A stretch of 14,424 nt of DNA, from the NCBI GenBank assembly GCA_903896585.1, contig CAITYI010000075.1, forward strand, positions 1-14,424, given 5' to 3'. Positions 1 through 7,418 of this stretch are shown one piece after another. The notes beneath the pieces were generated by a model that was not told the origin of the DNA, made no database searches, and saw only the letters and a program-made list of their open reading frames with translations. Position numbers and translations under genes: made by a program. The stretch's first letter is position 1. Every line of letters begins with the position of its first letter. This DNA comes from an uncultured bacterium (GTDB lineage Bacteria > Actinomycetota > Actinomycetes > S36-B12).

Positions 1-1194
1 CCTTATGGCTCACTGCACTTGGCTGATCTGGGAGCCGAAGTCATCAAAATTGAAGATCCGTCCGCAGGGGGCGATGTTAGCCGGTACGTGCCACCGATGG
101 CCGAGGGCGAGGATTCGATCTTCTTTGAAGCATTCAATCGGAATAAGCGCTCACTCTCCCTTGATCTTTCGAGTCCAGATGGGCGGGCAGTTTTTGAAGA
201 TCTTGTGAGAAACAGCGATGCGGTGTATTCCAATTTGCGCGGCGATGTACCCGAAAAGATCGGTATCCGCTACCAAGACCTAAAACATCTCAATCCTGCG
301 ATTGTCTGCTGTAGCTTAAGTGGTTTTGGCATGACCGGTCCTCGGACAGCTGAGCCCGGCTATGACTACATACTTCAAGGCCTGGCGGGGTGGATGAGCG
401 TCACCGGTGATCCCGATGGTCCCCCAACTAAGTCCGGACTCTCGATGGTTGACTACTCAGGTGGTTTTGTGGCGGCCATTAGTTTGTTGGCGGGCCTACA
501 TGCCGCCCGGAGGGATGGCATTGGTGGCGATGCCGATGTTTCCTTATTCGATACCGCGGTTTCGCTGTTGGCGTATGTGGGCGCGTGGAATCTCAATGGC
601 GACTTCACACCCACGCGGATGCCTAATTCCGCTCACCCTTCGTTGGTTCCATTTCAAAATTTTAAAGCGGCAGATGGTTGGATTGTGGTTGCCTGTGCGA
701 AAGAGAAATTCTGGAAACGGCTGGCCGTTGCGATCGGTCGACCTGAGTTAGCAGAAGATGAAAGATACGAATCGTTTTCCGTGCGCCGGGAAAATTCGAA
801 TGATCTGTTAAAGATACTTGACGAGGTTTTTGTAACTCAAACATGTGAATATTGGTTATCAGTTTTGGCCGAAGCCGGTGTGCCTGTAGGCCCAGTTTAC
901 AACGTGGAGCAAGCCTTAGCGGATCCGCACACGATTGCTCGAGGTCTGATTGTTGAAACTGATCATCATCGATTTGGTCGGGTAAAACAACTTGCATCTC
1001 CGGTAAATTTTGGTACCCAGCCTCGTGAGTATCGACGTGCGCCCATTCGCAATGAAGACTTTGATTATGTGATGAACGAGATACTTGAGTACTCGCCAGA
1101 ACACATTCATGAGCTCGGACAACTTGGCGCATTTGGAGTGGTTCATGATTCCCGGAAATCACAGGAACACTCGGATACAGAGAATGTCCGTTAG
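1..1194 (+). CDS. CaiB/BaiF class III CoA-transferase (5' end missing)
   Basis: Likely moves CoA from a donor thioester to a free carboxylic acid, the activation step for the operon. The frame is open from base 1 (P-Y-G-S-L-H-L-A-D-L-G), matching the GPY...LLADLGAEVIKIE opening of the family. The true start therefore lies left of the window, with perhaps 15-25 residues missing. The TTG at 19 is internal. Visible landmarks are LGAEVIKIEDP, the NRNKRSLSLDL stretch, CCSLSGFG, GYDYILQGLAGWMSVTG and SMVDYSGG. The Asp of SMVD, about residue 151 counted from base 1, sits where the family's catalytic aspartate forms the acyl-anhydride intermediate. The C-terminal half keeps AEAGVPVGPVYNVEQALADP. The stop is 5 bp before the PrpD-family gene. 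The family is clear; the acid is not. Succinyl-, formyl-, carnitine- and itaconate-CoA transferases all share this fold. Confidence 0.93.
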   Translation, partial: PYGSLHLADLGAEVIKIEDPSAGGDVSRYVPPMAEGEDSIFFEAFNRNKRSLSLDLSSPDGRAVFEDLVRNSDAVYSNLRGDVPEKIGIRYQDLKHLNPAIVCCSLSGFGMTGPRTAEPGYDYILQGLAGWMSVTGDPDGPPTKSGLSMVDYSGGFVAAISLLAGLHAARRDGIGGDADVSLFDTAVSLLAYVGAWNLNGDFTPTRMPNSAHPSLVPFQNFKAADGWIVVACAKEKFWKRLAVAIGRPELAEDERYESFSVRRENSNDLLKILDEVFVTQTCEYWLSVLAEAGVPVGPVYNVEQALADPHTIARGLIVETDHHRFGRVKQLASPVNFGTQPREYRRAPIRNEDFDYVMNEILEYSPEHIHELGQLGAFGVVHDSRKSQEHSDTENVR

Positions 1195-1199
1195 TCAGC

Positions 1200-2594
1200 A
1201 TGAAGAATGTGGTAATGAAATCAACCATTGGTGAAAGACTGTCACATTGGGCAGTTGATCTCACGTGCGAAAGAATCCCGGTTGAAGTTCAACATTCGGC
1301 TGCCAGACACTTATTAGATGGGGTGGGGCTAGTTATTGCCGCGCACCGACTGAATGCAGCCTCCGCCGCCTGCTCGGTAGCTCGGTCATTGGCATCCCCG
1401 CTCGGTGTTCGGATGCTTGGTGGAAATGAACTCCTTGTGGTTCCGGCGGCCGCTCTGGCAAATGGTGTTCTTGTCCACGCCCTGGACTTTGATGACACTC
1501 ACGCTCAAGGTTTAGTCCATGCAACCGCAGTAACCCTACCTGCGGCATTCGCTGTTGGACAAAGCATGAAATCCTCTGGCGCCGAGGTTCTTGCGGCAGT
1601 CGTCGTGGGCTATGAAACTGTTTGTCGTGTAGCCGCTGGGTCACCTCACGGCTTTCATGCCCGTGGAATGCATGCAACTTCCGTCTGCGGCACTTTGTCT
1701 GCTGCTCTGATCACGAGTTGCCTCCAGAGGTCGAGCGCGGGGATAGCAGTGAATGCTCTGGGAATTGCTGCCTCGGCAAGCGGGGGACTGTTGGAATTCC
1801 TTGATACGGGCTCAGATACCAAGACATTGCACCCGGGACTGGCTTCTATGAATGGAGTGATTGCGGCGGAGTTGGCAGCTGCTGGGGGTCAAGGCCCGTC
1901 CACATTTATTGAGGGCCGGCGGGGGCTCTATGCAACTTTATCAGCACGAGATGCGGATACCGAGTCCGTCGTGGCGGGATTGGGCGAATGGTGGGAAACA
2001 CAGCACATCTCAATTAAGCCGATTCCGGCCTGCCAACTGATGCATGTCACCCTTGATGCAGCCAAAGGATCACCTATTTCGGTGCAGGACATCACTCGTA
2101 TTGAAGTTGTCGTACATCCAGATAGTTCCCCAACGGTTTGTGAGCCACGTGACATAAAAAACTCCCCGCGAACCCCTTATGAAGCCAAATTTTCATTACC
2201 GTGGAGCCTTGCTGCGCAATTGGTAGACGGCGAAGTTTCAATTGATACATATCGAATTGAAAACCTTGGCCGTCCAGATATTTCTCGACTTGCTAAATTG
2301 GTTGAAGTCAATCTTGGACCGGATGAAGGTGTTGCCGCGGAGGCGCCAGGCCAGATTCGAATACATACAACTACTGGCTCGGTGTGGCAGGGATCTGTTA
2401 CCGGAAGCAGAGGAACTCCCCAACACCCATTGACCGATGATGAACTCCTCAGGAAATTCCGAGCCAATTGCGGTGAAAGCAATCAGGCGGATGAACTCGC
2501 TGATCTCGTTCTCCACCTGGTTGATCAACCCAATGTTGATCGAATACATGATCTTGCTTCATCCATTGTTTCCAAGGAGGCTCAGCCAGCATGA
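1200..2594 (+). CDS. MmgE/PrpD family protein
   Basis: This 464-residue protein belongs to the MmgE/PrpD superfamily, which includes 2-methylcitrate dehydratase, cis-aconitate decarboxylase and iminodisuccinate epimerase. These enzymes use polar active-site residues, without metal or cofactor, on di- and tricarboxylic acids. Visible family features are HALDFDDTH (residues 93-101), H107, VVGYETVCR, GMHATSVCG with H158, the TKTLHPG segment with K208, and SIKPIPACQLMH with K273. These Asp, Thr, His and Lys residues fall near the positions used by cis-aconitate decarboxylase. They are shared across the superfamily and do not fix the substrate. ATG 1200 is used; an in-frame ATG at 1215 with an AG-rich stretch upstream is possible. 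The stop overlaps the next start by ATGA. Its role may be to shape, isomerise or decarboxylate the acid activated by the CoA-transferase. Family certain, substrate unknown. Confidence 0.92.
   Translation: MKNVVMKSTIGERLSHWAVDLTCERIPVEVQHSAARHLLDGVGLVIAAHRLNAASAACSVARSLASPLGVRMLGGNELLVVPAAALANGVLVHALDFDDTHAQGLVHATAVTLPAAFAVGQSMKSSGAEVLAAVVVGYETVCRVAAGSPHGFHARGMHATSVCGTLSAALITSCLQRSSAGIAVNALGIAASASGGLLEFLDTGSDTKTLHPGLASMNGVIAAELAAAGGQGPSTFIEGRRGLYATLSARDADTESVVAGLGEWWETQHISIKPIPACQLMHVTLDAAKGSPISVQDITRIEVVVHPDSSPTVCEPRDIKNSPRTPYEAKFSLPWSLAAQLVDGEVSIDTYRIENLGRPDISRLAKLVEVNLGPDEGVAAEAPGQIRIHTTTGSVWQGSVTGSRGTPQHPLTDDELLRKFRANCGESNQADELADLVLHLVDQPNVDRIHDLASSIVSKEAQPA
2574..2580 (+). promoter_or_regulatory. 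Ribosome binding site for the triple-RidA gene
   Basis: AAGGAGG, a near-perfect Shine-Dalgarno sequence, lies 10 bases before the ATG at 2591. It sits inside the last codons of the PrpD-family gene. It supports the ATGA overlap start and suggests strong independent initiation as well as coupling. Confidence 0.75.
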
Positions 2595-3775
2595 CTATTC
2601 GTGACATTCGTCCCGAGATATTCCCATGGTTCCGTTACGAGGGCTACTCATTTTCCCTAGGTGTGACCGACGGCACCACCGCATGGCTTTCAGGTCATTC
2701 CGCTTCTGAATTTGATCCTGAAACAAAGCATATTGTTGTGCGCGGAGGAATGACAGAGCAGACCGAAACGGCTTATGCAAAAATTGAAGCGGTATTGAAT
2801 GCTGAGGGTTTTGGATTCGGCGATGTGGTGCGCGTGGTCGAGAATGTCACCGCCCATGGTGCTGATCACTATTCGGAAGCAGCATTAGTTCGTGAGCGTA
2901 TCTTCGGTACGAATCGCCCAACGGTGGTTACCGTCATGGTTGAACGTCTCTTGCGCCCGGCAGCCTTCATTGAGATTGAAGTAACGGCAACCAAGTCCAA
3001 AGTCCAGACGTATATTGGAGATTCGGATAGCAATCTGCACAGGACTGTTGTGACGGAGGTAGCGGATGGCACCGTCTACTTGCCCACCATGCTCCCATTT
3101 GACTCGGCAGGAAATCTCATTGCAGAAGGGGATTTTGCTGGTCAGTATCGATATTGCCTGGAGCGCGCCGGTGAATTGCTCGTCGGAATAGGGCTGGATC
3201 TGTCGCATGTTGTTAAGACGATTGATTACAGCGCTACCGAGACTCGAGATGTTTATCGAAAGTGTGGGCGCCCTCGAAAAGAATTACTTGGTCCGGTCTA
3301 CCCCGGGGCGGCCGGGATTCTGATGGATCGACTACATGCTCCGGGAGTTCTTGTTGCCATTGATGTCATGGCCTCTCGCCACACGCCGATCGCGGTGAAT
3401 CCGGGGTGGTCGAGATATGACACGCTCACTTACAATCCAGGAGTGCGTGCAGGTCGCATGCTGTTCATGTCTGGCTTCGCAGCACTCGATCCTGAAACTC
3501 AAGATGCACTTTTTCCCGGTGATGTACTGGCGCAGACAGAATATGTATACGAATCGATAAACCAAGTTCTTGCGGCTGCCGGCGGTGGCCCCGAAAACTT
3601 AATTAAGACGATTGAATATGTGTGCCCAGAAGGTCTCACCGATTACCGCCGCGTTGCTGACGTTCGAAAGCGCCTGCTTCGTGAACCTTGGCCTGCCTCC
3701 ACTGGGGCTATCTGCTCAGGACTTTTGCGCCCGGAATTCCTCATTGAAGTCGATCCCATGGCGATCTTTTTATGA
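2591..3775 (+). CDS. Triple RidA-domain (YjgF/YER057c/UK114) fusion protein
   Basis: This 394-residue chain is three times the length of a usual RidA protein (about 128) and reads as three consecutive RidA-like units. Domain 1 spans about 15-135 (AWLSGHSA, then VERLLRPAAFIEIEVTA). Domain 2 spans about 145-265 (VYLPTMLPFD, then MDRLHAPGVLVAIDVMA). Domain 3 spans about 275-394 (LFMSGFAALDPETQ, then CSGLLRPEFLIEVDPMA). RidA proteins are homotrimers with active sites at subunit interfaces, and they hydrolyse reactive enamines and imines to keto acids plus ammonia. Some relatives act as 2-aminomuconate or aminoacrylate deaminases. Domains 1 and 2 have an arginine (R119, R247) close to the position of the substrate-carboxylate arginine. 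Domain 3 has Gly377 there, although R380 is near. The chain could fold as a single-chain pseudo-trimer. It overlaps both neighbours by ATGA. The domain count is my reading of the repeats; the function is inferred. Confidence 0.85.
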   Translation: MTIRDIRPEIFPWFRYEGYSFSLGVTDGTTAWLSGHSASEFDPETKHIVVRGGMTEQTETAYAKIEAVLNAEGFGFGDVVRVVENVTAHGADHYSEAALVRERIFGTNRPTVVTVMVERLLRPAAFIEIEVTATKSKVQTYIGDSDSNLHRTVVTEVADGTVYLPTMLPFDSAGNLIAEGDFAGQYRYCLERAGELLVGIGLDLSHVVKTIDYSATETRDVYRKCGRPRKELLGPVYPGAAGILMDRLHAPGVLVAIDVMASRHTPIAVNPGWSRYDTLTYNPGVRAGRMLFMSGFAALDPETQDALFPGDVLAQTEYVYESINQVLAAAGGGPENLIKTIEYVCPEGLTDYRRVADVRKRLLREPWPASTGAICSGLLRPEFLIEVDPMAIFL

Positions 3776-4278
3776 GTAGTTCGTTGCTCACGGACAAACT
3801 TCGGGCTCGCATTGGCGAGACTCGTATTTATGTCGCGCCTGAGCCAATTGGCAAGGCGGCCTTTCGATATTTCGCACAAGCGGTTGGCGATCACAATCCT
3901 CTGTACACCGACGATCAATTCGCGCGTGACCATGGCTACCTCGGCGTCATTGCTCCACCCACACTGGTGTGTGAGACCAACCAATATGCGAATCTTTCTC
4001 GGCAATCCACGGGCTATGCAGGTCACGCCTGGGAACTTGAAATTCCCGGAACACGACTGTTGCGTGGTGGCAATGAGTACACCTTTCATCAGCCCGTCCA
4101 TTCCGAGGATGTTCTCACCGTGACCTGGAGCATTGTCGACATGACAGAACGAACCTCCTCTAAAGGAGTCCCCATGGTGATTGTTACTTCGCAGGCTCTA
4201 TATGAAAATCAAACGGGTGAGCTTTTGGTGACAAATATTGAAACCTTGATTTACCAATCCCGCGGTGGTGCATCGTGA
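3772..4278 (+). CDS. MaoC/FAS1-like dehydratase, N-terminal-type hot-dog subunit
   Basis: This 168-residue hot-dog protein resembles the FAS1-like dehydratase group (MaoC N-terminal type, as in HadA). The motif VGDHNPLYTDDQFA starts near residue 39. It keeps the GDxNP core of the hydratase-2 motif with Asp40, but Tyr45 stands where the catalytic His normally lies. Further family segments are GVIAPPTLV (about residues 59-67) and GGNEYTFHQPVHSEDVL. In heterodimeric dehydratases of this kind one subunit supplies catalysis and the other the acyl-CoA pocket. The adjacent MaoC gene, joined by a GTGA overlap, is the likely partner. Together they would hydrate an enoyl-CoA to a 3-hydroxyacyl-CoA, or reverse this. 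The start overlaps the upstream stop by ATGA. Family confident; catalytic inactivity of this subunit alone is inferred. Confidence 0.87.
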   Translation: MSSSLLTDKLRARIGETRIYVAPEPIGKAAFRYFAQAVGDHNPLYTDDQFARDHGYLGVIAPPTLVCETNQYANLSRQSTGYAGHAWELEIPGTRLLRGGNEYTFHQPVHSEDVLTVTWSIVDMTERTSSKGVPMVIVTSQALYENQTGELLVTNIETLIYQSRGGAS

Positions 4279-4682
4279 CTAACGTTGAGCGTGGCGCTCT
4301 GATCCCACCATTAGAAAGACGAATTGAGGTAGCCGACATGGTGGCATATGCCGGTGCCACTTGGGACTGGCATCGGATGCATTACGACATGGCATATATC
4401 GAGAGCGCTGGATTCACTGCACCAATTGTCGATGGCCAAATGCTGGGTGCCCTGATGGCAGAGTGCGTACAGGATTGGTTGGGACCTGATGCACGCCTCA
4501 CCACATTGGGTTTTCGGTTCCTCACCCCGGTTGAGGCTGGCTCGGTAGTCCGCTGCGATGGAGTAGTCGAGTCCGTGGAAACCGCAAAAATTCAGTGTTC
4601 ACTTACCGTACATATTCTTGGATCTAATGGTGTTGTGGTGGGCACTGCGGCAAGTGGGCATGCGGAGGCGAAAATTCCATGA
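4275..4682 (+). CDS. MaoC-family enoyl-CoA hydratase, catalytic-type subunit
   Basis: This 135-residue single hot-dog MaoC protein starts at a GTG that overlaps the previous stop by GTGA. The segment YAGATWDWHRMHYD contains Asp31 and His36 with the five-residue spacing of the catalytic Asp/His pair in the hydratase-2 motif (normally GDxNPxH). The Gly before the Asp and the NP pair are replaced by WDWHRMH. Downstream IVDGQMLGALM and LTTLGFRFLTPVEAGSVV match the family's central helix and following strands. It probably adds water across a CoA-bound double bond as a heterodimer with the FAS1-like subunit. MaoC pairs of this type feed the thiolase-like aldolase and DUF35 protein in steroid side-chain clusters, and the same gene order follows here. 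Substrate unknown. Confidence 0.88.
   Translation: MTNVERGALIPPLERRIEVADMVAYAGATWDWHRMHYDMAYIESAGFTAPIVDGQMLGALMAECVQDWLGPDARLTTLGFRFLTPVEAGSVVRCDGVVESVETAKIQCSLTVHILGSNGVVVGTAASGHAEAKIP
4664..4668 (+). promoter_or_regulatory. Ribosome binding site for the thiolase-like gene
   Basis: GGAGG lies 10 bases before the ATG at 4679, inside the end of the MaoC gene. It supports the ATGA overlap start. Confidence 0.6.
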
Positions 4683-5824
4683 CCGCATTAACTGCAATCG
4701 TGGGGGCCGCCGAGTCTGATCTCGGTGTGACAAATGCATCGATTCTCACCTTGCAATCTCAGGCAATAACGCGAGCGTTGGCCGATGCGGGCCTTAAAAT
4801 TTCCGATGTAGATGGCCTTGCAACAAGCGGGGTTTCGCGCTTCTCTGCTACACAGGTAGCAGATTATCTAGGTATTCAGCCCAGTTGGTGTGACTCAACT
4901 TTTGCAGGTGGAAGTGCCTATGAAATGTACGTAGCCCGCGCAAGTCAGGCAATTGCTGCCGGCCAAGCATCCACGATTGTGATTTCATTCGCCTCGAATC
5001 AGCGGTCTGCCCGATCACGGTCACTGGGTGGAGTCGTGGAGTCGCACACACCTGAAGCCCAGTTTGAATCTCCTTATGGACCGTTGTATCCACTGTCCTA
5101 TTACGCGATGGCGGCACAGCGTTATCTACATGACTACTCATTAACCCGCGCAGATCTGGCGCAGGTGGCGGTGCTGGCCCGAGAGTGGGCTTTGCTCAAC
5201 CCCAAGGCATATCGACATGATGCCGGTCCGTTGACCATTGACGAAGTACTGGCAGCCCCCATGATTTCGTCTCCGCTGACTTCGGCGGACTGCTGTTTGG
5301 TAACCGATGGCGGGGGCGCCGTTGTAGTAACCTCACTGGAACGTGCCCGTGATCTGGCAAAAGCCCCCGTTCAGATTCTCGGTTACGGTGAATCCACCAC
5401 TAACACGTCCATGTCCCAAGTTCCCCTGCTCCCCACCGGCGCTGCTGCTAGCGGAAAGGCTGCATTTGCTCGAGCGGGTTTGACTCCAGCAGATGTCGAC
5501 GTCATTGCCCTCTATGACTCTTTCACGATCACTGTACTTCTGAGTCTTGAAGCTCTGGGTTTTTGTGGTCCCGGTGAGGCGGCCGCACTTGTGGCTTCGG
5601 ATCGAGTGAGACCAGGTGGTGATCTCCCATTGAATACGAGCGGTGGGGGGCTCGCCTACTGCCATCCTGGTCAGTACGGCGTGCTCTTGTTGGTCGAGGC
5701 TGTGCGCCAACTACGTGGTGAAGCGGGTGCTCGCCAAGTACCAAATCCAAAGGTGGCCCTGGCCCATGGAACGGGTGGGATCCTCTCCACCCATGCGACC
5801 GTTCTCCTGGGGGTGGATCGATGA
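4679..5824 (+). CDS. Thiolase-fold protein lacking catalytic cysteines (Ltp2-like aldolase candidate)
   Basis: This 381-residue protein is of the lipid-transfer/SCP-x-like thiolase branch. Around the usual nucleophile the sequence is WCDSTFAGGSAYEMY (residues 70-84). The normal CxSG-type cysteine is absent; Cys71 lies a few residues upstream. The C-terminal CxGxG cysteine is also missing, replaced by AHGTGG (362-367). The Asn/His-ExxF motif reads YDSF with Tyr279, and the GHP loop reads AYCHPG with His329. Loss of both cysteines with tyrosine substitution is known for Ltp2-type retro-aldolases, which keep the thiolase fold, need a DUF35 partner and split a 3-hydroxyacyl-CoA. A DUF35 gene follows by ATGA overlap and a MaoC pair precedes, the same partners as in steroid side-chain degradation. 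Aldolase activity is inferred; another acyl-CoA reaction or a non-catalytic role is possible. Confidence 0.87.
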   Translation: MTALTAIVGAAESDLGVTNASILTLQSQAITRALADAGLKISDVDGLATSGVSRFSATQVADYLGIQPSWCDSTFAGGSAYEMYVARASQAIAAGQASTIVISFASNQRSARSRSLGGVVESHTPEAQFESPYGPLYPLSYYAMAAQRYLHDYSLTRADLAQVAVLAREWALLNPKAYRHDAGPLTIDEVLAAPMISSPLTSADCCLVTDGGGAVVVTSLERARDLAKAPVQILGYGESTTNTSMSQVPLLPTGAAASGKAAFARAGLTPADVDVIALYDSFTITVLLSLEALGFCGPGEAAALVASDRVRPGGDLPLNTSGGGLAYCHPGQYGVLLLVEAVRQLRGEAGARQVPNPKVALAHGTGGILSTHATVLLGVDR

Positions 5825-6240
5825 CTGACCGTGTGGCTCCCTTATCTGTACACCCAATACCCGATGAAATTACCGGTCCTTGGTGGGAGGCAACTCGCGA
5901 AAGTTGCCTACTTCTCCAACGATGCGTTGGGTGCTCACATGTTCAGCATTACCCGCGCGCTATGTGCACCAAGTGTGCAGGCACAGATTTGGAATGGATT
6001 GAGGCTCAGGGAATTGGGACTATTGACAGTTTCACGATTGTCCAGCGGCCGCCCAGTCCAGCATTCGAAGTGCCATATGTAATTGCTCGAGTATGTCTTG
6101 CCGAAGGCCCCACCATGTTGACCAAAATAATTGACGCAACTGATGAAGAACTTGTCTGCGACGCAACGGTGTCCCTTGACTGGGAGATGCTTTCTGATGG
6201 ACATCAACTCCCAATTTTCCGAATAACTAACCCCCAATAA
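5821..6240 (+). CDS. DUF35 zinc-ribbon/OB-fold protein, partner of the thiolase-like protein
   Basis: This 139-residue protein has an N-terminal helix (GPWWEATRE), then a rubredoxin-like zinc ribbon with Cys35, Cys38, Cys49 and Cys52 (CxxC-x10-CxxC). An OB-fold half follows, containing GIGTIDSFTIV and the PPSPAFEVPYVIARV strand region. DUF35 proteins bind thiolase-superfamily enzymes and are needed for their activity or stability, as in Ltp2-ChsH2 aldolases and the archaeal thiolase/HMG-CoA synthase complex. It overlaps the thiolase-like gene by ATGA, as expected for a stoichiometric complex. Here it is a free-standing gene, not fused to a MaoC domain as in ChsH2. A G-rich stretch (5809-5813) may act as its ribosome binding site. 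Confidence 0.92.
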   Translation: MTDRVAPLSVHPIPDEITGPWWEATRESCLLLQRCVGCSHVQHYPRAMCTKCAGTDLEWIEAQGIGTIDSFTIVQRPPSPAFEVPYVIARVCLAEGPTMLTKIIDATDEELVCDATVSLDWEMLSDGHQLPIFRITNPQ

Positions 6241-6247
6241 GAAGGAG
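6241..6247 (+). promoter_or_regulatory. Ribosome binding site for the acyl-CoA dehydrogenase gene
   Basis: GAAGGAG sits 7 bases before the ATG at 6255, in the 14-bp gap after the DUF35 gene. It is one of the strongest Shine-Dalgarno matches in the window and fixes the start. Confidence 0.8.
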
Positions 6248-6254
6248 ATCAACA

Positions 6255-7418
6255 ATGGATTTCGAACTCAATGAAGAGCAAAAAGCTTTTCAGAAAGTAC
6301 TTCGCTCATTTGTCGACAAAGAAATCATGCCTGTTGCGATTGAGTGGGAGCACTCGGGTCGCTATCCCACAGAGATTGTGGATCACATGAAAGCCATGGG
6401 ACTTTTTGGAATCACTATCCCCGAGGAGTATGGCGGCTTGAACCTCGACATGGTTTCCTTCTGTCTTGTGTACGAGGAGATTGCCCGCGGCTGGATGGGC
6501 ATAGCCGGCATTCTGGGCAGCCATGGTCTCTCCGCATGGATGATCGCCCATCACGGTACGGAAGACCAGAAAAATTCCATCCTTCCTAAATTGGCGACCG
6601 GTGAATGGCGAACGGGTATTGGGCTCACCGAGCCTGGTGCGGGTACTGACCTGCAAGGAATTGCAACCACCGCAAAACTCGATGGTGACCACTACGTTGT
6701 CAACGGCACAAAGACGTGGATCACCAATGCACGTCACGCAAATGTTCTTCCGGTGCTTGTGAAGACCGATACTCAAGCTGAGCCGAGACATAAGGGCATG
6801 AGCGTTCTTCTGGTGGATACCACCTCTGAAGGCTTCTCGGTGAGTAAAGACATTGGAAAACTTGGATATAAGGGCACAGAATCGTGTGAAGTGGTTTTGG
6901 ACAATGTTCGCGTTCCGGTCACGGCGCTACTTGGCGGTGTGGAAGGTCGCGGCATGCAGCAAGTTCTCTCTGGTCTGGAAATCGGGCGATTGAATATTGC
7001 TGCGCGCAGTGTTGGTATCGCGCAGGCCGCATGGGACGCTGCTTTAAATTACTCAAAACAGCGTGAAGCCTTTGGAAAGCCGATTTCTGATTTCCAGGCT
7101 ATCCAATTGAAGTTGGCTGAAATCGCAACCAACCTTCAGGCATCTCGCTTGCTGACCTACTGGGCGGCATCCAAGGCAGACAATGGCGAGCGTGTGGATA
7201 TGGAAGCTGGCATGGCGAAGTACTTTGCCTCCGAGGCCGCAATTCAAGCATCGATGGAAGCCATGCGCGTGCATGGTGGTTACGGATATTCAACCGAGTA
7301 CGTAGTTGAACGTCTTTACCGGGATTCGATACTTATGAGCATCGGTGAAGGCACTAATGACATCATGAAAACAATTATTGCGAAGTCACTAGTTTCCGGA
7401 CAGACCTCAGTGAAATGA
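6255..7418 (+). CDS. Acyl-CoA dehydrogenase
   Basis: This 387-residue protein is a standard-length, FAD-dependent acyl-CoA dehydrogenase. It would introduce an alpha/beta double bond into the CoA-activated substrate and pass electrons to an electron-transfer flavoprotein. Visible features are the N-terminal helical domain, GIGLTEPGAGTDLQG (121-135, FAD and substrate binding, family signature 1), GTKTWITNA (151-159), QREAFGKPISDFQAIQ (269-284) and RVHGGYGYSTEYVVERLYRD (338-357, signature 2). Glu365 in the EGTNDI motif is at the position of the catalytic base in the short- and medium-chain groups. It overlaps the next gene by ATGA. The enoyl-CoA product would suit the MaoC pair encoded upstream. 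Chain length and branching of the substrate cannot be read from the sequence. Confidence 0.96.
   Translation: MDFELNEEQKAFQKVLRSFVDKEIMPVAIEWEHSGRYPTEIVDHMKAMGLFGITIPEEYGGLNLDMVSFCLVYEEIARGWMGIAGILGSHGLSAWMIAHHGTEDQKNSILPKLATGEWRTGIGLTEPGAGTDLQGIATTAKLDGDHYVVNGTKTWITNARHANVLPVLVKTDTQAEPRHKGMSVLLVDTTSEGFSVSKDIGKLGYKGTESCEVVLDNVRVPVTALLGGVEGRGMQQVLSGLEIGRLNIAARSVGIAQAAWDAALNYSKQREAFGKPISDFQAIQLKLAEIATNLQASRLLTYWAASKADNGERVDMEAGMAKYFASEAAIQASMEAMRVHGGYGYSTEYVVERLYRDSILMSIGEGTNDIMKTIIAKSLVSGQTSVK

Noticed and set aside
19..21. TTG at 19 as start of the CoA-transferase
   Set aside because: The frame continues to base 1 with residues matching the conserved PYG..LADLGAEV segment, so the gene is cut by the window edge.
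662..1264. 200-residue reverse-strand open frame over the CoA-transferase and the PrpD-family start
   Set aside because: It lies opposite clear CaiB and PrpD coding sequence, shows no recognisable motif, and spans two real genes. It is a shadow frame.
3643..4101. 152-residue reverse-strand open frame opposite the third RidA domain and the first MaoC gene
   Set aside because: The forward frames contain clear family motifs and overlapping start/stop signals; the reverse product has no recognisable features.
4679..5824. Annotating the thiolase-like gene as acetyl-CoA acetyltransferase
   Set aside because: Both cysteines required for thiolysis/condensation are absent, so an ordinary thiolase label would mislead.
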